A DNA stretch of 64,000 nt, taken from assembly GCA_038496675.1 (NCBI GenBank), contig CM076669.1, positions 5,528,696 through 5,592,695 of the forward strand, given 5' to 3'. This DNA comes from Rachycentron canadum. Its lineage: Eukaryota > Chordata > Actinopteri > Carangiformes > Rachycentridae. Shown one piece after another: positions 13,161 through 27,439 of this stretch. Made by a program: the position numbers and the translations under genes. Each line of letters begins with the position of its first letter. Within the stretch, counting starts at the first letter, position 1. The notes under the pieces were generated by a model that was not told the DNA's origin, searched no databases, and saw only the letters and a list, made by a program, of their open reading frames with translations.

Positions 13161-13657
13161 CCTTATAATGCATTTCAATGTTGTGGCAGTGGGGTGAATG
13201 TGAATGTTTATAGTCACTTCACTTTAATGTTTGACCTTCACTGTCCACAATGATGTACGTTCAGGGTTTTCACGTTAAATACCACTAATCACCTTACGCC
13301 TGAGGTTAAAGCGTGCATGTATGAGATGTGACATCACAAATAGTGTAAACCAATCGTGATCCACTGGGATTATGAACTTGTAGCCTCCAGTGCACATACA
13401 CTGAGAATTGATTTCACAGTGAACTGAGAGACATCTTGTTTCCAGCAGTCAAACTTTGAAAATAACAATATTTGCATATTCATAGATTCTTGATATTTTT
13501 TTATGTAATTTAACACATTTTCTAGTAGTTAACTGAACTAATTCTTGAAAAAAAAAACACATTGTTATTCAAAGCAGAGCATCATCAAGTCTGAAAAAAT
13601 GATCTTGGGCATGTTTCATCAGTGATTTGTCAATTTCAATCTCAGAAGACAGTGAAA

Positions 13658-14060
13658 AATTCCCATCATACTGTTTTATTTTAAGTCTTGATATCTGTAA
13701 GTACATATATTTGTGTCTTTACAACCATCTCAATGTAGTTTTACATCTCTCTCAGCCAATCAACAGAGAGGCTTTAATCCTGTCTACTGATTGGCTGACT
13801 GTTCTCTGTGTGATCAAAAAAAAAAAAAAGGTTGATTTTAGGTAATTAGTCAGAGAAACCTCGATGCTGGGTCCAGGTGGGTTGTGCTGTGGGCGTAGCT
13901 GAGTGTGGTGACTGTTTCGCTGTGACATCACAAAGTTAAGGAAGTCCTCAAGGGTCATTTTAAGGCTCAGTGTCTGAATACATGCTGTGTGCATTTCTCT
14001 GTAGACTGAGCACTTTGATACTGTTATTAATATAGAACCTAGACCTGCTTTATAATTACA
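13658..14060 (+). mobile_element. MITE of the AGGTCCCATAT family, diverged copy
   Basis: Internal blocks match the other copies in the window: CTCAATGTAGTTTTACATCTC (13730-13750), CAGCCAATCA (13754), TGTGACATCACAAAGTTA (13921-13938) and GACTGAGCACTTTGATACT (14004-14022). The first and last blocks occur in the same or reverse orientation at 33470-33673, 53048-53502 and 57008-57173. The terminal AGGTCCC motifs are decayed, so the ends are estimated. Confidence 0.75.
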
Positions 14061-14889
14061 AGAAACATGGAAATCTCAATTTACACAGTATAAAATATAA
14101 TAATATTCATATATTGATAAAATAATTATCAATATATTTCATATATTTGATTTATTTTTTCTTAATCAACCATCATTTGAGCTGTTGATCTTAACATTGT
14201 TTTTAATTGAGCTTTCATCTAATTGGACAAAATGAGGCAGTTGTGTGTTTGGAGAATATTTAATATAGGATTTTTAGATGGGGTTTTTATACCTTAAACG
14301 GTGAACATAGCTGAGACATCGATGTTATTATGTAGATTGGATTATCACTGTATCAGAGTGAAAAACCTCAGTGTTAAACATCTGAATTTACAAGTCAGAA
14401 ACACTTCATTCAATGACGTGTGCAGCATTAAGCCTCTTTTTGAAAATATGTGTGGCTTCATCATTTGGCCTTGTGGCTGAGTGATGGAATACCTGGGTGT
14501 TTTTTCAGTGGTGGCCATTTTTAAGGACGAGATAATCAGTCTTCAGGACAAACACAGTTAGGAATTGACTTTCAGCTGTAAACAAATACTTTTTTTTTTA
14601 ACCTATGAGGTATGAAGTGTCACCCAGAATTACTGAATGCCCTTTCTCACCTGGACAAGAGAGTGACCCATTAATCTACTGTATGTCCGCAGTGCCATTG
14701 TACCTTCGCTTTTTAATTTTCGCTCTCTCTTCCCTGCGTCAATCCTCTCTCTCAGTCCCTCGGGGGTGTGTCTCTTTGTATTTATTGTCATTAAGCTGCT
14801 TACTGTTCTCCCATCATCCATTCATCTCTGTGACTGTGCCACTGCCTTCTGATAGAGTGCTTATACATATATTATTCATTTGATTGACT

Positions 14890-15640
14890 CCCTCTAATCG
14901 CCTCACAAGTGGCAGAAATTAATCATTCCAGAAATCCTGTCATTTGCATTCTGCTCGGGGAGTTTCGGTGCCGGCGTTTACCGAATCAAGGTTGTTTCCC
15001 CCTCCTTCGTGTGGAGGAAAGGTTTTGCCAGTGGATCCGGTTGGAGAGGGTCAAACAGAGAGAGACACCGAGAGCAAAGGAGGGCCGCTTTGCTCACAGC
15101 CAAAAAATCAATGAGGCTGGATATTCAACACTACTCTATGGTTTTTATGGTGGCCCATAAAAACCCTATTCAAAAAGTATATATGGCATGAGATGATTTC
15201 TCTGTGGGTGAAATTGGATTAAGCCTAGTGTAAAACGAAGAGTCTGGCCTTTTTCCCTCTCTCTTTTTCTCTATCTCTCTCTCTGTGAAACCCCCGAACC
15301 CCCCACCCCCTATCCCGCCTCCCCTCCCTCCCCCCTAGCTTGACTCACCCCACCCCACAACCATTAAACTCTATAGGAAGAGAAACCTAATTACATGGCT
15401 GAAAGTGGCCATAGTGAGCACTATTAAAAGGATCCAATTAAAGTTTGTACGGCGCTGGCAGCGGCATTCTGGTGAGGGATTATTTGTGGAGGTGGAATTT
15501 GATCTGTTGCACAGAGAGAGTCGTCCATTGGCCGAGCTGTCGCAGACGGATGGTGGGAGGGGCGATGGTGCAGTCCGAGTAATTGGATCCTGAATTAATG
15601 GACACTTGTATCAAAGTGGGAATGAGAGAAAGAGACAGTG
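14890..15640. promoter_or_regulatory. Possible conserved noncoding element with palindromic homeobox-type sites
   Basis: A mostly unique stretch interrupted by C/T-rich sequence (15250-15360). It holds a perfect 11-base inverted repeat GGTTTTTATGG/CCATAAAAACC (15140-15150 and 15155-15165), whose half-site resembles CDX/posterior HOX motifs. It also holds a second perfect 11-base inverted pair, GGATCCAATTA (15430-15440) and TAATTGGATCC (15580-15590). There is no credible coding frame. The regulatory role is inferred, not shown. Confidence 0.28.
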
Positions 15641-17979
15641 AGAGAGGGAAGGAAATGTGGCAAGGAAGGGGAAGAACTATAACTTGAATTTATTGGGGAG
15701 AAACTCTAGCGTATCTGCAGAAGTCATGTTTGACTTTTGTTTCCCACCATGCTTATGAATGGATTAGCATGAAATTTGGTGGACAGATTGGGGCCATGGA
15801 AAAACTGCAGCTTTTGGTGGTAATCCAGAGTGGGGCTTCATCCTCTGAAGCAACACAAACATGTGAGACAAACACAGAGACAGATAGAAATTATTTTCCA
15901 AATAGATTCCAGTTTCTTACAATATGTGTTTTATTTGTAGATAAGAGTTAGAAGAAAGATCTGTGTGTTTCATATGAAGCCACAACCAGGGGATCGTTCT
16001 TAGCTCAAGCTTGTATTAGTTTCCAACTTGGAAATAGTGTTTACATCAACATTCAAGTCTTAATTACAACTAGAAAACTCCAATTTTTTTCTGACAACTC
16101 CCTCTCGGAGCCAGAAAACCACAGACACATCACAGCAGCCAAACTCTATTGTTTCCTCAGGTAATTAAAGCAAACTTAAGGGAATATTGTGCTGTTGTGA
16201 AAATGTATATGTATACTTCCCTCAGTCTTTCATGCTGAAGAGACCAATGGCTGGTAAAAACAAACCCCTGTATAGGAGACACAATCACGTACAAGCTCAC
16301 CATCCTCACCATCCCGAGTCTATTTAAACACAATCATTATTATTTATGGAAACATTTTCCACAAACCATTATTTACTCTTAGCAAAGCACGTTACTCTGG
16401 AAGCTCCCAGGAACACTTTTTTTTTTTTTTTGCCTTGAGCAACAAAACAAAGGAGGACAGAAATCATGAATAATTTGCGGCCACTTTTTAAAAATTGCCT
16501 TTCATTATTTATGTCTTTGTATTAGCTTCGATAGTTTAAAAAAAATCCTTCAGACTTTCACCTTTTGAGTGGATTTTAGTTAAGGCCTGAAAAAAAACCT
16601 GATGACTTATATCAAACACTGACAAAAGAAAAATACTTTTTTTTTTTTGTTTGTTTTTCCAAGTGGCATCTTTGTTTTTATTTATTCATTTATCACAGTG
16701 CACTGAACCCAGCAGGCACACAGGCCACCAAAGTCTTCAGACTTTGATATTTGGTTGAATGTAGACTGTGACCAAAATTCAACAACTTGTTGTGGAGTGA
16801 TGACGAGAGCTGACGTTGATGTTTTGTTGATTTTAAATTGTGTTGTTGAGTAATCAGAATCCCACGACACTCTAGTTGCGCCCAAAATTTAAAGTCTGTT
16901 AAACACCACAATGTCAACTGGCTTAAGTTGTGTTTTGACGTCAATCTGAATTTGTTCAGCGCTGGAGTCCAATGACTTTTTGACGTCTGTTGCCTGTTGG
17001 AAAATGTCACCTCCAGAGGGAAAGGAGAGCATCCCAGCAAAAAACTTTTTCCCCGCCTGAAGTCACCGCCTCACTGTCTTCACTGTCACAATCTAATTGC
17101 AGTGCAGGAGAAGCGTCTGGTGACTGAGCTACAGGCTTTGTGGCTCTGTAGCTCTTTGAATGAAAGGAGTGAAACAAAATGTATTGCACTGCTGACATCC
17201 AAGATGATGACATTTTTGAGTAGCCTGAGTCATCATTGAAAATACATGGCATGCCTGGCAGAGACATGCCGTGATTATGGCACAAGCAGTAAAGGAAGGG
17301 AAAACAGCCTGTGGCTCAAAGGGCAAAACGTGCATGTGTTGAGGGGCACACTGGAAAACACAGGCATGATTACATATTCCTGCACTTGTAATGGGAGGTC
17401 TCCTGTTGTTGTAACAGTCGAGGTAAAGTGCTTTTACACACATCTCACACACACACAGCGCTGTAGGTCCAATAGCAGGAAAGGGGCAGAGGTGATACCA
17501 GTATGAGATATCTTAACCTCTGGTATTAAAGGGCCAAGAGGTCTCAGCATGAGATGATTACCACCATGTGGAGTGATGATTATTCCAGCCTCACTGACCC
17601 ACTGACCCACTGGGCTGCTGGTTCAAATCCTTCAATTGATCAGAAGAGGTTAGTAGAAACACACAAAATTTGCTCTTCTGATGTTTGCAGTTGTTGACAT
17701 AGGAGGGCTGGGAGGGTAGATAGTGTTGGCGATGGTGATGGAGAGCAGGGTTGTAACAGGGGCTGATGGGATACATGTCGAGTTGTTGTTCTGGTAGAAC
17801 GGTCAGTCTGAGCCTCCCGGCTCTGCAGTCGTGACGGGGCGTTATGAATGAATAAAAGTGGAGCGGGCCGTCCTGACAAACAGATTGTGTCATTGGGTGG
17901 TAATGTGCTCGAGCCAGTGTGGCCCTGGCTGTGGGGATTAGGCTGACACAGCAGCACGTTCACATCCCTGATCACTGCA

Positions 17980-18003
17980 TACACACACACACACACACAC
18001 ACA
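17980..18003. repeat. CA microsatellite
   Basis: A short (AC)n run. Confidence 0.9.
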
Positions 18004-21000
18004 CCCCCTGAAAAACTCCCACCCCAGGGCCACATATCCAAACGGATGACATCAGCTTTCCCTTAATCTCTCTATATCACTGCCCTCTCTTTCTCTTCCC
18101 TCTTCTTCTTCTGCTCTCTTTATACCTGGCTGTTGTCGGCTCTGTGTGTAAGAGATTGGATGATTGGTCTACAATACACAAGTCCTCTGTGGATTCAGAG
18201 AAAAAATGGAGTAGCTGCAGAGCAAATGAAATGGCCATCTTGTGTTTTCTATGATATTTTTTTTGGGATCTCTCCAGATTAAAGTTGGTTGGCGTGAACG
18301 CTCGCTCGCTCAGCTGCTGCCTGTCAAGAGTGTCCTCCACGGCGCTTTGAATTATTTTTAGGGTGTGTACCTTTTGTTTTATTATTTTTTTTCTACACTT
18401 CTCCTCCGCCCTGCGAACATGATGGCTTTGATTCCAATGGAAGTTGAGATGTGGAGCAAGACGAAAGGCGATCTCTTTTAGTGGCATGCTTCAGGAGCAA
18501 GAAGAAATAGAGGGAGGCTTGAGATGTGATGAAAGGAGCCATTCACATCATCCCACGAGAGACACGGAAACGAGGATAGAGGAGCTTGTTCTGATTCAAT
18601 TCTCAATGATAACAGATATCATGATGACATCCCTGTGTAGGGGTAGGTTGTTTTTACACTGTGTATATTTATCTTGGCTGTAAACTGTATAACGTATAAT
18701 GTGTGGGATAGGCCTGCAATTGCTTGCAAATGAGTTACATCCTGCATGTCAGGCTGACTTGTTGCTGCCAACTTTTAGGGATTCACAACCGCATCCTGTC
18801 CCAAATGTGTTTGATACAGCACTTAATCAATATCGTCAGAGCTCTTTGCAATGACAAGCTGATCTGTCACTGTCACGGACTCTGCGGTAGTTTATCTCTC
18901 GTTTAAGTGTTTGACTGCTGTGCATGGGCTCTAGAGTAACATCTGCACCAAGCTGAGGACTTGATATTCACGCACCATCAACAGATTAAAGTGAAGGTGT
19001 CACTATTAACCATTAACTAGAGGATAAGATGTTTTTTATCCTCCTGCTTCACCATCTGCATCAGGAACAGGGCTACAACTGAGGATCACTTTCATTAGAA
19101 TAATGTGCCGATATGTTCTCAGTAGAAGATTGTGGGGAAAAAGCACATTAAAGTTTCCTTAAGCTGCAGGTGATGTTTTTTTTGTTTGTCCAAAACAAAC
19201 AAAAACATGTTGAATTTACTGTTACACATGACACATTAAGGCAGAAAACCCTGAAAAGTGACAATTTTGAATTAGTAAATATTGAGCATTTTTGCTGGAA
19301 AACAGACTTAAACTGTTCAAGGATCAATTATCATTATAGTTGCTTTAGTTTACTGACAACCTCCTTCTCTACTCATATCTTTTTAATCTCATGTTAAACA
19401 TGCTCAAAAAGTTACACACAAAATAGTTTTCCCAGTATTAATCAACTCTTTCCCAATTCTAGTAAAATTTCTCCAAAAAATCATTTTGCAGAGCTTCGCC
19501 TCTTAAACTGTTTTCACATTAACAGAAGCTTCAGCTCTGTGCATACACTGATTATGTGGTAATTTGCTAATTAAATGTACCCTGTGGATCGATGTCTTGT
19601 TGAACACATCCTCATTTAGTGGTGGTAGGATTGTGCTAAGTGAAGAGGAAGACTGCAGTCTAGCAAACGTGGATGTAAATAAGGCTAAATTTTATCTTTG
19701 CAAAATGTTCGAGGAGAAAGGAATTTTATTCTGAAAATGTTTGTTAAATCTAAAACATATAAACAGTGTTGCTTAGTTAGAAAGACTTAATGTAAAAACT
19801 GTCATAAGGCACCTTTAATCAGATTATATCAACTATTATTACTATTACTGGTGCTTATTTAGTTTGGAAACTGTTGATACTTAAGTCATAACTTTGTTAA
19901 AATATTAAACACTTGCTCCGTATGAAGTTAAACTTGCTGCTTGGTTTATTAATGCATCACATGGTTTAACTGCATTAATACATTTACAGGAAAGTCTTAT
20001 CACATTTCGACAGGGTATTACATTATCAGATGCTACAACCTCTCCTTACTCCGTGTAGTTTGGCAGGATTTTGAGGCTCCCGCTCCAGCTTCACACCGAC
20101 ATGTGTGTTTGAGTAAATTAGATTTCGAGCAGCCCCTCTTGATCTTCTTACACAGGCTTGCAGCAACAGTGTCGCTGTGATTTTTCAAACTGTTAGCAAA
20201 TGTGCTGCTTTGGGACTTGTATTCGCAGCGTTTAATCGATCTTTACTTACAATTCAGGGGCGAATACTCTTCTGGATATGTGAGCAATATTAATTCAGTT
20301 TAGAAAATGCCCATTGAGAGTGGCTTTGGAAGAACACATAGTTGTAAGTGTTGGCTGCTGTCACTTGACAAGCAACAAGGGACTATCATGTAAAACGCTT
20401 TGCAGAGAATGAAACTCGAGCGACCCTTTACTCAGAGAAAGCATGAATAACAATGATTTCTTAAATTTAAGGATACTAAAGTCGTTTTTGTACTCCACTT
20501 AATTTCTCCTAGTTTGTCTAGTTAACGTCCATGAATATGAATTATTTAAAGGGTATTTTGCAAATGTCTTGGTATGAAAATTATAGATTTAAAATGGCAA
20601 TAGATGCCCCCCCAGAGTGAGTATGTTGTGGTAAGTATTTGGTCTTCAGCCTCTGGTGTATTTATGTGTTTTTGTCCTTTTGTAGGGAAAGTGAATAGGC
20701 CAGGAGATTAATCCTTTTTAAAATACCAGCCTCCTTCATGATTCTCCCTATGCATTCCCCTTTTTACCACCTCTTTATCTCTTTATCGGCCCTCTCCACT
20801 CACTCCTCTCTCCTACGGGAGGAGGATGCAGTCATCAATATCTCTGGCTGTGTTACAGGCGGTCCACCCAGCACCTCCTGGAGGGCAGAGCTATTAATGG
20901 AATTCAGGGGAGGGCGGCAGAGGGCCAACAGGCAGGGGAGTGTGGTTCAGTGCCTGGCTTTCTCCAATCTATCCCACATTACTGGCTGTCAATAAGCAGG

Positions 21001-21179
21001 AGAGCAACATAGTCATTCTCAGTGAACTTGACTGAACTCGAATGAACCTGAAATCTCATTAAGTTGTTTCGAAGGCACAAAAATGACTGATCTTTGGTCA
21101 AGAACCAAGGGTGAGGTTTTGTATCTGTGCTTCGCCAGGGATGCCAAACATTCCCAGTCAATATGATTAGATTACAAAG

Positions 21180-21640
21180 CAACCATATTAACTTTCATCT
21201 CCAGCCGCCTCCTCTGCACTCCCTGCTCAATAGACTTTATTACTCCTTAAATGATATGTAATCACAGCTGATTAAGACCCTGCTCTAGATCAGCAGTGAA
21301 AACAGTGAACAAGCACATCACCACACTTGCTGTCTTTGACGGCAAAGTGCAGAGAAAGCAGCTTTGGGTGGGCGCGCTGCAACGCTTCTCTGTCCTCCAT
21401 CAGTCCATTTGCCTGCAGGCGGCAGGCAGGCTCTGAATGGCAAACTAATCCATCCCTCTAATGCAAGGGCATTACATCTGCTCGTCACTTCCTAATTGGC
21501 TAATGGCGAGATTAGGGTGGCTACAATAGGCCATGCTGACACTGTCTTGGCCAGTCATAACAGGGTTTAGGGTGAAAAGGGCAGGACCTGCCTTATGCAT
21601 CCGGCCTGGGCTATTGTCCACAACACTGGACTGTTGTAAC
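21180..21640. promoter_or_regulatory. Possible conserved noncoding element
   Basis: A repeat-free stretch with mixed motifs (TGATTAAG near 21269, CACTTCCTAATTGGCTAATGG near 21486-21506) and no coding signal. It is listed because its texture differs from the neighbouring low-complexity intron. Confidence is low without alignment. Confidence 0.22.
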
Positions 21641-22924
21641 AGCACAAAACGAGATGGTGTACACCGCTGGAGGCTAAAGGCTAGTTGATCCTTTGTCCAA
21701 CCTCAGAGCCATTCTCACCCAGGTTACACTATATATTCTTTTAGAGGTGTGACATGGCCAAGGCTGGCACACCTGAACTTGATAGTTTTTTTCATAATAA
21801 AGACAGAGCAGCTGCTGTCAAACCTAAATCCAAGCGGATGAGTTAGAGAAAGAATTTCAAACTTCAATACCAACTGGGATTGTGTAGTAGGGTCTGCAAC
21901 TCAATAGCCAAATGAAATTGCTATTTCTCTGCGCGTTTGAAATTTGTCTGGAGTAGAAGATGAAAAGAAACAAGCCGGAGGATGGAAAGAGGAAAGAGGA
22001 GAGAGTCGAGACTTCAGCAAAGATGGTGCAGCAGATAGATGAATGGACTCTTGTTCTTTCCTGCAGTCTATCACCTCACTGTGGCTGCTACCTAGACAAC
22101 ATATTTTCTCATACACCACATACAAACTAACACAACAATTCATTCAAGACAAGCGCTCAATGAATGGCTAACAAGGCCTGTATTTTACTGTGAGAGAGTG
22201 TGTGTATTTTAAACCAGGGGGCAGAATATGGACACATTAATTTAATGATGCCAACAAGCTGCTTAGTGTTTATTCCCACCCCAAGCTACAGCAATAATAG
22301 TAAAATAGTGTGATGCTCTTGTTGTTAAATTAATTTAAGTATACCGTCACTGACACAAGTTGTCAACGATTTTGGGAAAACAGTCACTAGTTGCTGAGCT
22401 CTACTAAATGCTCAGTGAAATGCATGTCACTATAAAAGTGTCACTTTTCTTCGTGACTTGAGCGATGTGTGCTGTATTTCTCATGGTGAAAACAGCCAAA
22501 TGAAGAGACGTCCTCTGCAGCATTCCCTGCACGGCTTGGTGCTACACAGAGGTTAGCAAGTCTAACGAGCTAATTAATTAGCCTGTCGGTCACACATCAA
22601 AGGAAACGCACAAAAACATCTAACAACTTTTCTGAACGAAGCACAGCACTTTAACAAGCCCACAGTGACGATGCTAACAAGGTGTTATTTAGCTAGTGTC
22701 ACATCCACCAGGTTCTCCATCTTAGTTTGGCATGTCAGTATGCTAACGTGTTTATCAAAACTAAATGTAAGTTTTCTCTGGCCGCTAGCAGACGGGGGTC
22801 ACAAGAGCTTCAGTCATGTTGTATTTACAAGACAGTAGGTTATAACACGCACTTTGAGCAGCACTACTTCTTCTTAGCAGCCAAAATACTCTATCAGTTC
22901 GCTAAGAGACAAGACAGGCTGACT

Positions 22925-23290
22925 GGACCAGAGCTAGCTGGTTAGCATGCTAACTTCAGTAGAAGAAAAGAAGTGATAGAAACTGTAGCAATAGCAAAAA
23001 CACAAAGTACAGCTGAGGCTAAATGCAAGTTGGTTTTACAGGTAGTAAACCAAAATATAAAAATTTTGAACTCGTTATGATGCTTTTAGCAATTAATCCA
23101 TAATATCTGGACCAAATTTTAATCCATTTAGTAGTTTGCCAATATATTTCATTCAAACTCACACATGGTGGTGTTGAAGGAAAAATTAAAAAACTCACTG
23201 AACTCAGGATTCATCTTCTGGACACCGTTAATGTCTGAAATTCATCCAGTAGCTGTTGAGATATTTCAGTTGGGACCAAAGCTATGAAGC
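22925..23290 (-). repeat. Dispersed teleost repeat fragments
   Basis: GCTAGCTGGTTAGCATGCTAAC (22932-22953) is the reverse of the motif at about 5310. The segment 23090-23285, with CTGTTGAGATATTTCAG and ATTCATC, reads as the reverse complement of the ACTGAAATATCTCAAC repeat seen in forward orientation at 42120. It is not coding. Confidence 0.5.
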
Positions 23291-26200
23291 ACATATCTAA
23301 ATACAACATGCTTAGGAAGTGATGTCTGGCAAGAACACTGAAAACTACGAGGTTAAAATTCCCCATTTTAATGATCGTTTCTCATCTATTCCCTAAATCT
23401 ATTCACATCAGGTGCTGTTTTGACTACAGTCTGCTGTTGTGGGTTGTGAGAAAGCAGCGATGATGTCATGTCTTCACCAAACATCAGGACAGGACATGAC
23501 GACCTGACAAGACGAGGCACATTCTGTCCCATCTCTTCCTCTCACTTTATTCATTTTCTCCCTAAAACGCCAAACACTTACCTTCCAGCCTGTGAAAGGG
23601 CACTTACATCGTATCCCTCCTTACTGAACACACCATCATGTCCCTTACTTTCCACCTCTCTGTCTATATTTAGTAAAAGGACATTATTACACATTACATT
23701 CAACATATAACATACACACATTAGGGACAAAACTTGTTTCACTCCATCCTGTAACTATATGGAAATGATTGGTTTGGATGCTTATGTTAAAATTTCCCTA
23801 GGGTCTTTGTGTATGCTCTGACTCCCTGTCATGAATGCACAGTGTAGTCTCTTTCTGTTGAGGCCATGGTCTCTGCTTTATACAGATTGTCTGGATCTAC
23901 GTTGAGCTTTTTCATATTATAGGCATTTATCACAGGTTCAATTTCTGCTCAGGTTATAGTGTTTTGTTTTTTTTTATATACAATGTGTAAATGTGGACAA
24001 TTCAGAGGTCGTGCATTAAATAAAGTGTGTTTCATTAACTTACACATAGCTTAGAGCCATGATAATGTAATCTGTAGGAGCACTAGTCCCAGTGTGAAAC
24101 CACTACATGTGTGTGAGCTGTGACCGGAGAGGCCCAGTGATGGTGCTCAGCTGTACAAGTGAGAGTTGGACTTGTGGCCTGCAGTTGTGGAGTTGAATGT
24201 GGCTCGAGGACATGCTGGAGAAGAGCAGAGAGGCTGTAGGCTACAAGAGCCTCGGCCCACGCTACAACTTAAGCTGCTCTCTCATCCATCGCATGTGCTG
24301 CCTCTTTTCATATATCCCTCGTTCTCCCCGCCACGACCGCAATCTCAATAGCTATTACCAATCCTCCCCCTTTTTCTCTCCTCATGCTGCTCTGTCTTTT
24401 TTCCCCACTAATATCTCTTCCAGTATTTGCTATAAGAAACAAATGTCCTGTTAGTCATCGGTTCACCATTCGCTGCCATGATCTGTTTGTTCCACACTGT
24501 TGTCCGTGGAGACTGTTAGAAGCTGCAGTAAAGTCTGAAGGTGGATTTAAACTCCTGCTCAATAGTTCACGGTGGTTCTGCTGTAGATGCCTCGAGCTCA
24601 GGAATTGATTCAGATTTCACCATCAGATTTCATTTTATAGCACCACTTTGTGTCTTGCATTATTGTCCTATACCATGCTTTAATTATACAGTATAGCCTG
24701 AAGTAATTATGTTTACATATAGGATGTTGATGGGAAAGTTGGCTTTGTATAGATGAACAAGAATGTTGCCCTGAAGTTATTAACAGCTGAAATAATCATA
24801 AGAGAGGGTGGTATATTTTTGGAGGAATCAATAAAAGGTGTATGATTATAAGATGCAAAACTAATCAGAATGAACAAGTAAATTAAGACATGCACAATTA
24901 GTGCGTTAACAAAATGCATGTAAAGCAAAAATAAAAACAAAAAAACAACTGTTAGAAAAAAGCTCACATATGCCAGAAGCATCCAACCAGCATCCAGCCT
25001 GGGCCACTGCCAAGTTAGGATAGGTGTGCTGATTAAGCAACTCCAAGAAAAGACCCTGGAAATGATGGAGGAAAAAAATCCCTAATACAGAAAAGAAGGG
25101 GATGCCCTGAGGTGTAAGCCCCACAACTCCTGAGGGCATCCCATTCAGTGCCTGTGTTCATGAAACAGCCTTAGTTTGCTGTATCTAACCATAAAGATCA
25201 GTAAATCTTAGTATCATACTCTGTACTGTATCCGTGTGTTTCTTGACTCTTGAGTAATTACTGATTTTTGTAGGCTAAGGTAAAGTAATAAGGACTTAAG
25301 TATTGTGGAGCATCCACTGTCCTTGTTAGAAGAGTCCTGCTGCAACAAGAGTAGAGTTATTGCAAAAACAATTAACATTTTGATAAGGAAACAGCAGCAA
25401 AGAAACTTCTATGTGTGGTAGAAATGTCCCAGGGTCCAATTTTATGTTTCTGTTTTTTGAATACAAGCCTCAATTTCCAGGTCCAAGTGACACATGCATC
25501 AATCTCTAGGTGCAGGAAAACAGACTTTGAGCAGCTGCTGTGTTTGCTGTTCAGCCATTACAAATATGAAATATTCTTCTTTATAAATCACTGCAGTCAT
25601 ATACTCGCATTGACACAAATGTGCTTCCTCTTCTTCCCAGTGCATAATGTATGACAGTGTGTACAAATCAGGTGCAGTGGGTGTGTGAGTTATCCACAGC
25701 ATACATGTGTAGTTTACTGCTGATCCCAGGTACATATGCACATTATTTGAATCCAGTGTAAGAAACAGACCTCGCCACTGACAAAGCAAACTGCTATATA
25801 TAGAACTAATAAATGTGAATGCATGTCTAGGAATGAAGCAGAGTAAATACTAGCTACTGATGACACTGAAGGTGTTCAGTGTTGTTGCATGTTGTCCTGT
25901 GACACACTTGGGATTTATGAGCTTCTGTTGCTTGTTGTGATCTGATATGATCTGAATATCAGTGAATCTCCAGCCTGTTCAGTGATACTAAAAATGAGGT
26001 GGCTATTAAAGCTTTCTCCAACTTTTCCTCACCACCAACAGTTCAGGCTGATCAGTTACGGTTCTTGCTGTTTCCATGGTATCTACAGTATGTAGCTACT
26101 ATAGACTATCATGTAGTTACTTCTTTGAGGAGGTGATCATAACCTCCAATGTGCAGAGGCTCCACAACTTCACCAGAACATCCTCACATATAGTTGTAAA

Positions 26201-26624
26201 TGCATCTGAATAAAGGTTAAGTGCTGACTAGAGCTGCACCCATCTCTAGTTAATTGCATCGTGTTGTTAATCGTTTGACTGTTTGTTTGGCTTATTTTGC
26301 TGCAGTCTTTTTACAGCTAATTAATATTATCTGTTGATATTTGTTGTTGTTGTTATCTCTTCTCAGACTGTACATCACAACCAATGCATTGCAGTATTGT
26401 GTATTACTCTTCTTTCATACCTATAGTGTATTGTGGTTTTATGATAATGAATGCTGACTATTTTAATTACACTGGATATGTAAAGGCCTGACTTGGGTAA
26501 AGAGTGGCTGTAAACACATCAGTCTCATGCTCTGGATTGCAGCTATGTTAAATTGCATCGTCCCTATTAAATATATAAATAAAGTAAAACAAAAAAAGCT
26601 TACAAATATGATCCACAGAGTTTA

Positions 26625-26960
26625 TAAGATTAGATTAGAAAGTCTTTATTGTCCCCGAGAGGCACTTTGGTTTTCAACAGTTTTCAACACAACCAGTACA
26701 TGTTATAAATAAATAGATTCATAAAACCCCATTTAACATGCAGTAGATTTCATCATAATAAGTTTCAGAGAGATATGAAGTGCGAAGCGTCGACAACTAG
26801 GCCAACAACCCCACGGCTGATGGGACACGTGACCTCAGATGCCGCCTTCCTGATGGCAGGAGAGAGTAATGGGAGTCTGCCAAAATGATCTCTGCCCTCT
26901 GAGTAGCTCTAACTTGATATCTGGTGACATTACTTTAGTCCTCCACAGGAACAACCATGC
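26625..26960. repeat. Dispersed repeat fragment beginning TTAGATTAGAAAGTCTTTATTGTCCC
   Basis: A TTTATTGTCCC-type start followed by GAGGCACTTTGG resembles the 3' end of a common fish retroelement. The following sequence to about 26960 may belong to it. There is no open frame. The family is not named. Confidence 0.4.
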
Positions 26961-27356
26961 CTTTAGACATCTTTAGCGAGAGCTTCCCACACTCCTGAAT
27001 TAGCTCAAATCCAGAAATGCACCTGAGAATTCAGGCTCCTGTAGGCTGACAGAATGATGGACGCACTATTTAACCTGTAATGGGTTTCTCAATTTCCAGT
27101 AATCAAGGCATTGTAAATAATGATTATGTACCCTCCTAAAAATATCTACCCTCATTACACCAGCGCCACAGAGAAGTTGCTATAATGTTAGAATGGTTGA
27201 TTTGCCTTATAGGATCATGACCCACATACAAAAGGACTGAAAATCCAGAGGCATTGTGGTTGCCTCCTTTTGGATATTGTCACCAGAGAGAGGTCCCCAC
27301 CAGCAGAAGATGCTGCTAAATATAGTTCTGCGACATCAAAGGTCCTCTTTGAAACG

Positions 27357-27367
27357 CGTGTGTGTCT

Positions 27368-27438
<71 letters not shown>
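27357..27438. repeat. TG microsatellite
   Basis: A long (TG)n run with TCTG interruptions at its left end. All frames across it, on both strands, are artefacts. Confidence 0.97.

Positions 27439-27439
<1 letters not shown>

Noticed and set aside
18077..18487. 136-codon minus-strand open frame rich in Lys/Arg
   Set aside because: Low-complexity basic ends, no domain, no promoter or splice evidence; probably chance.
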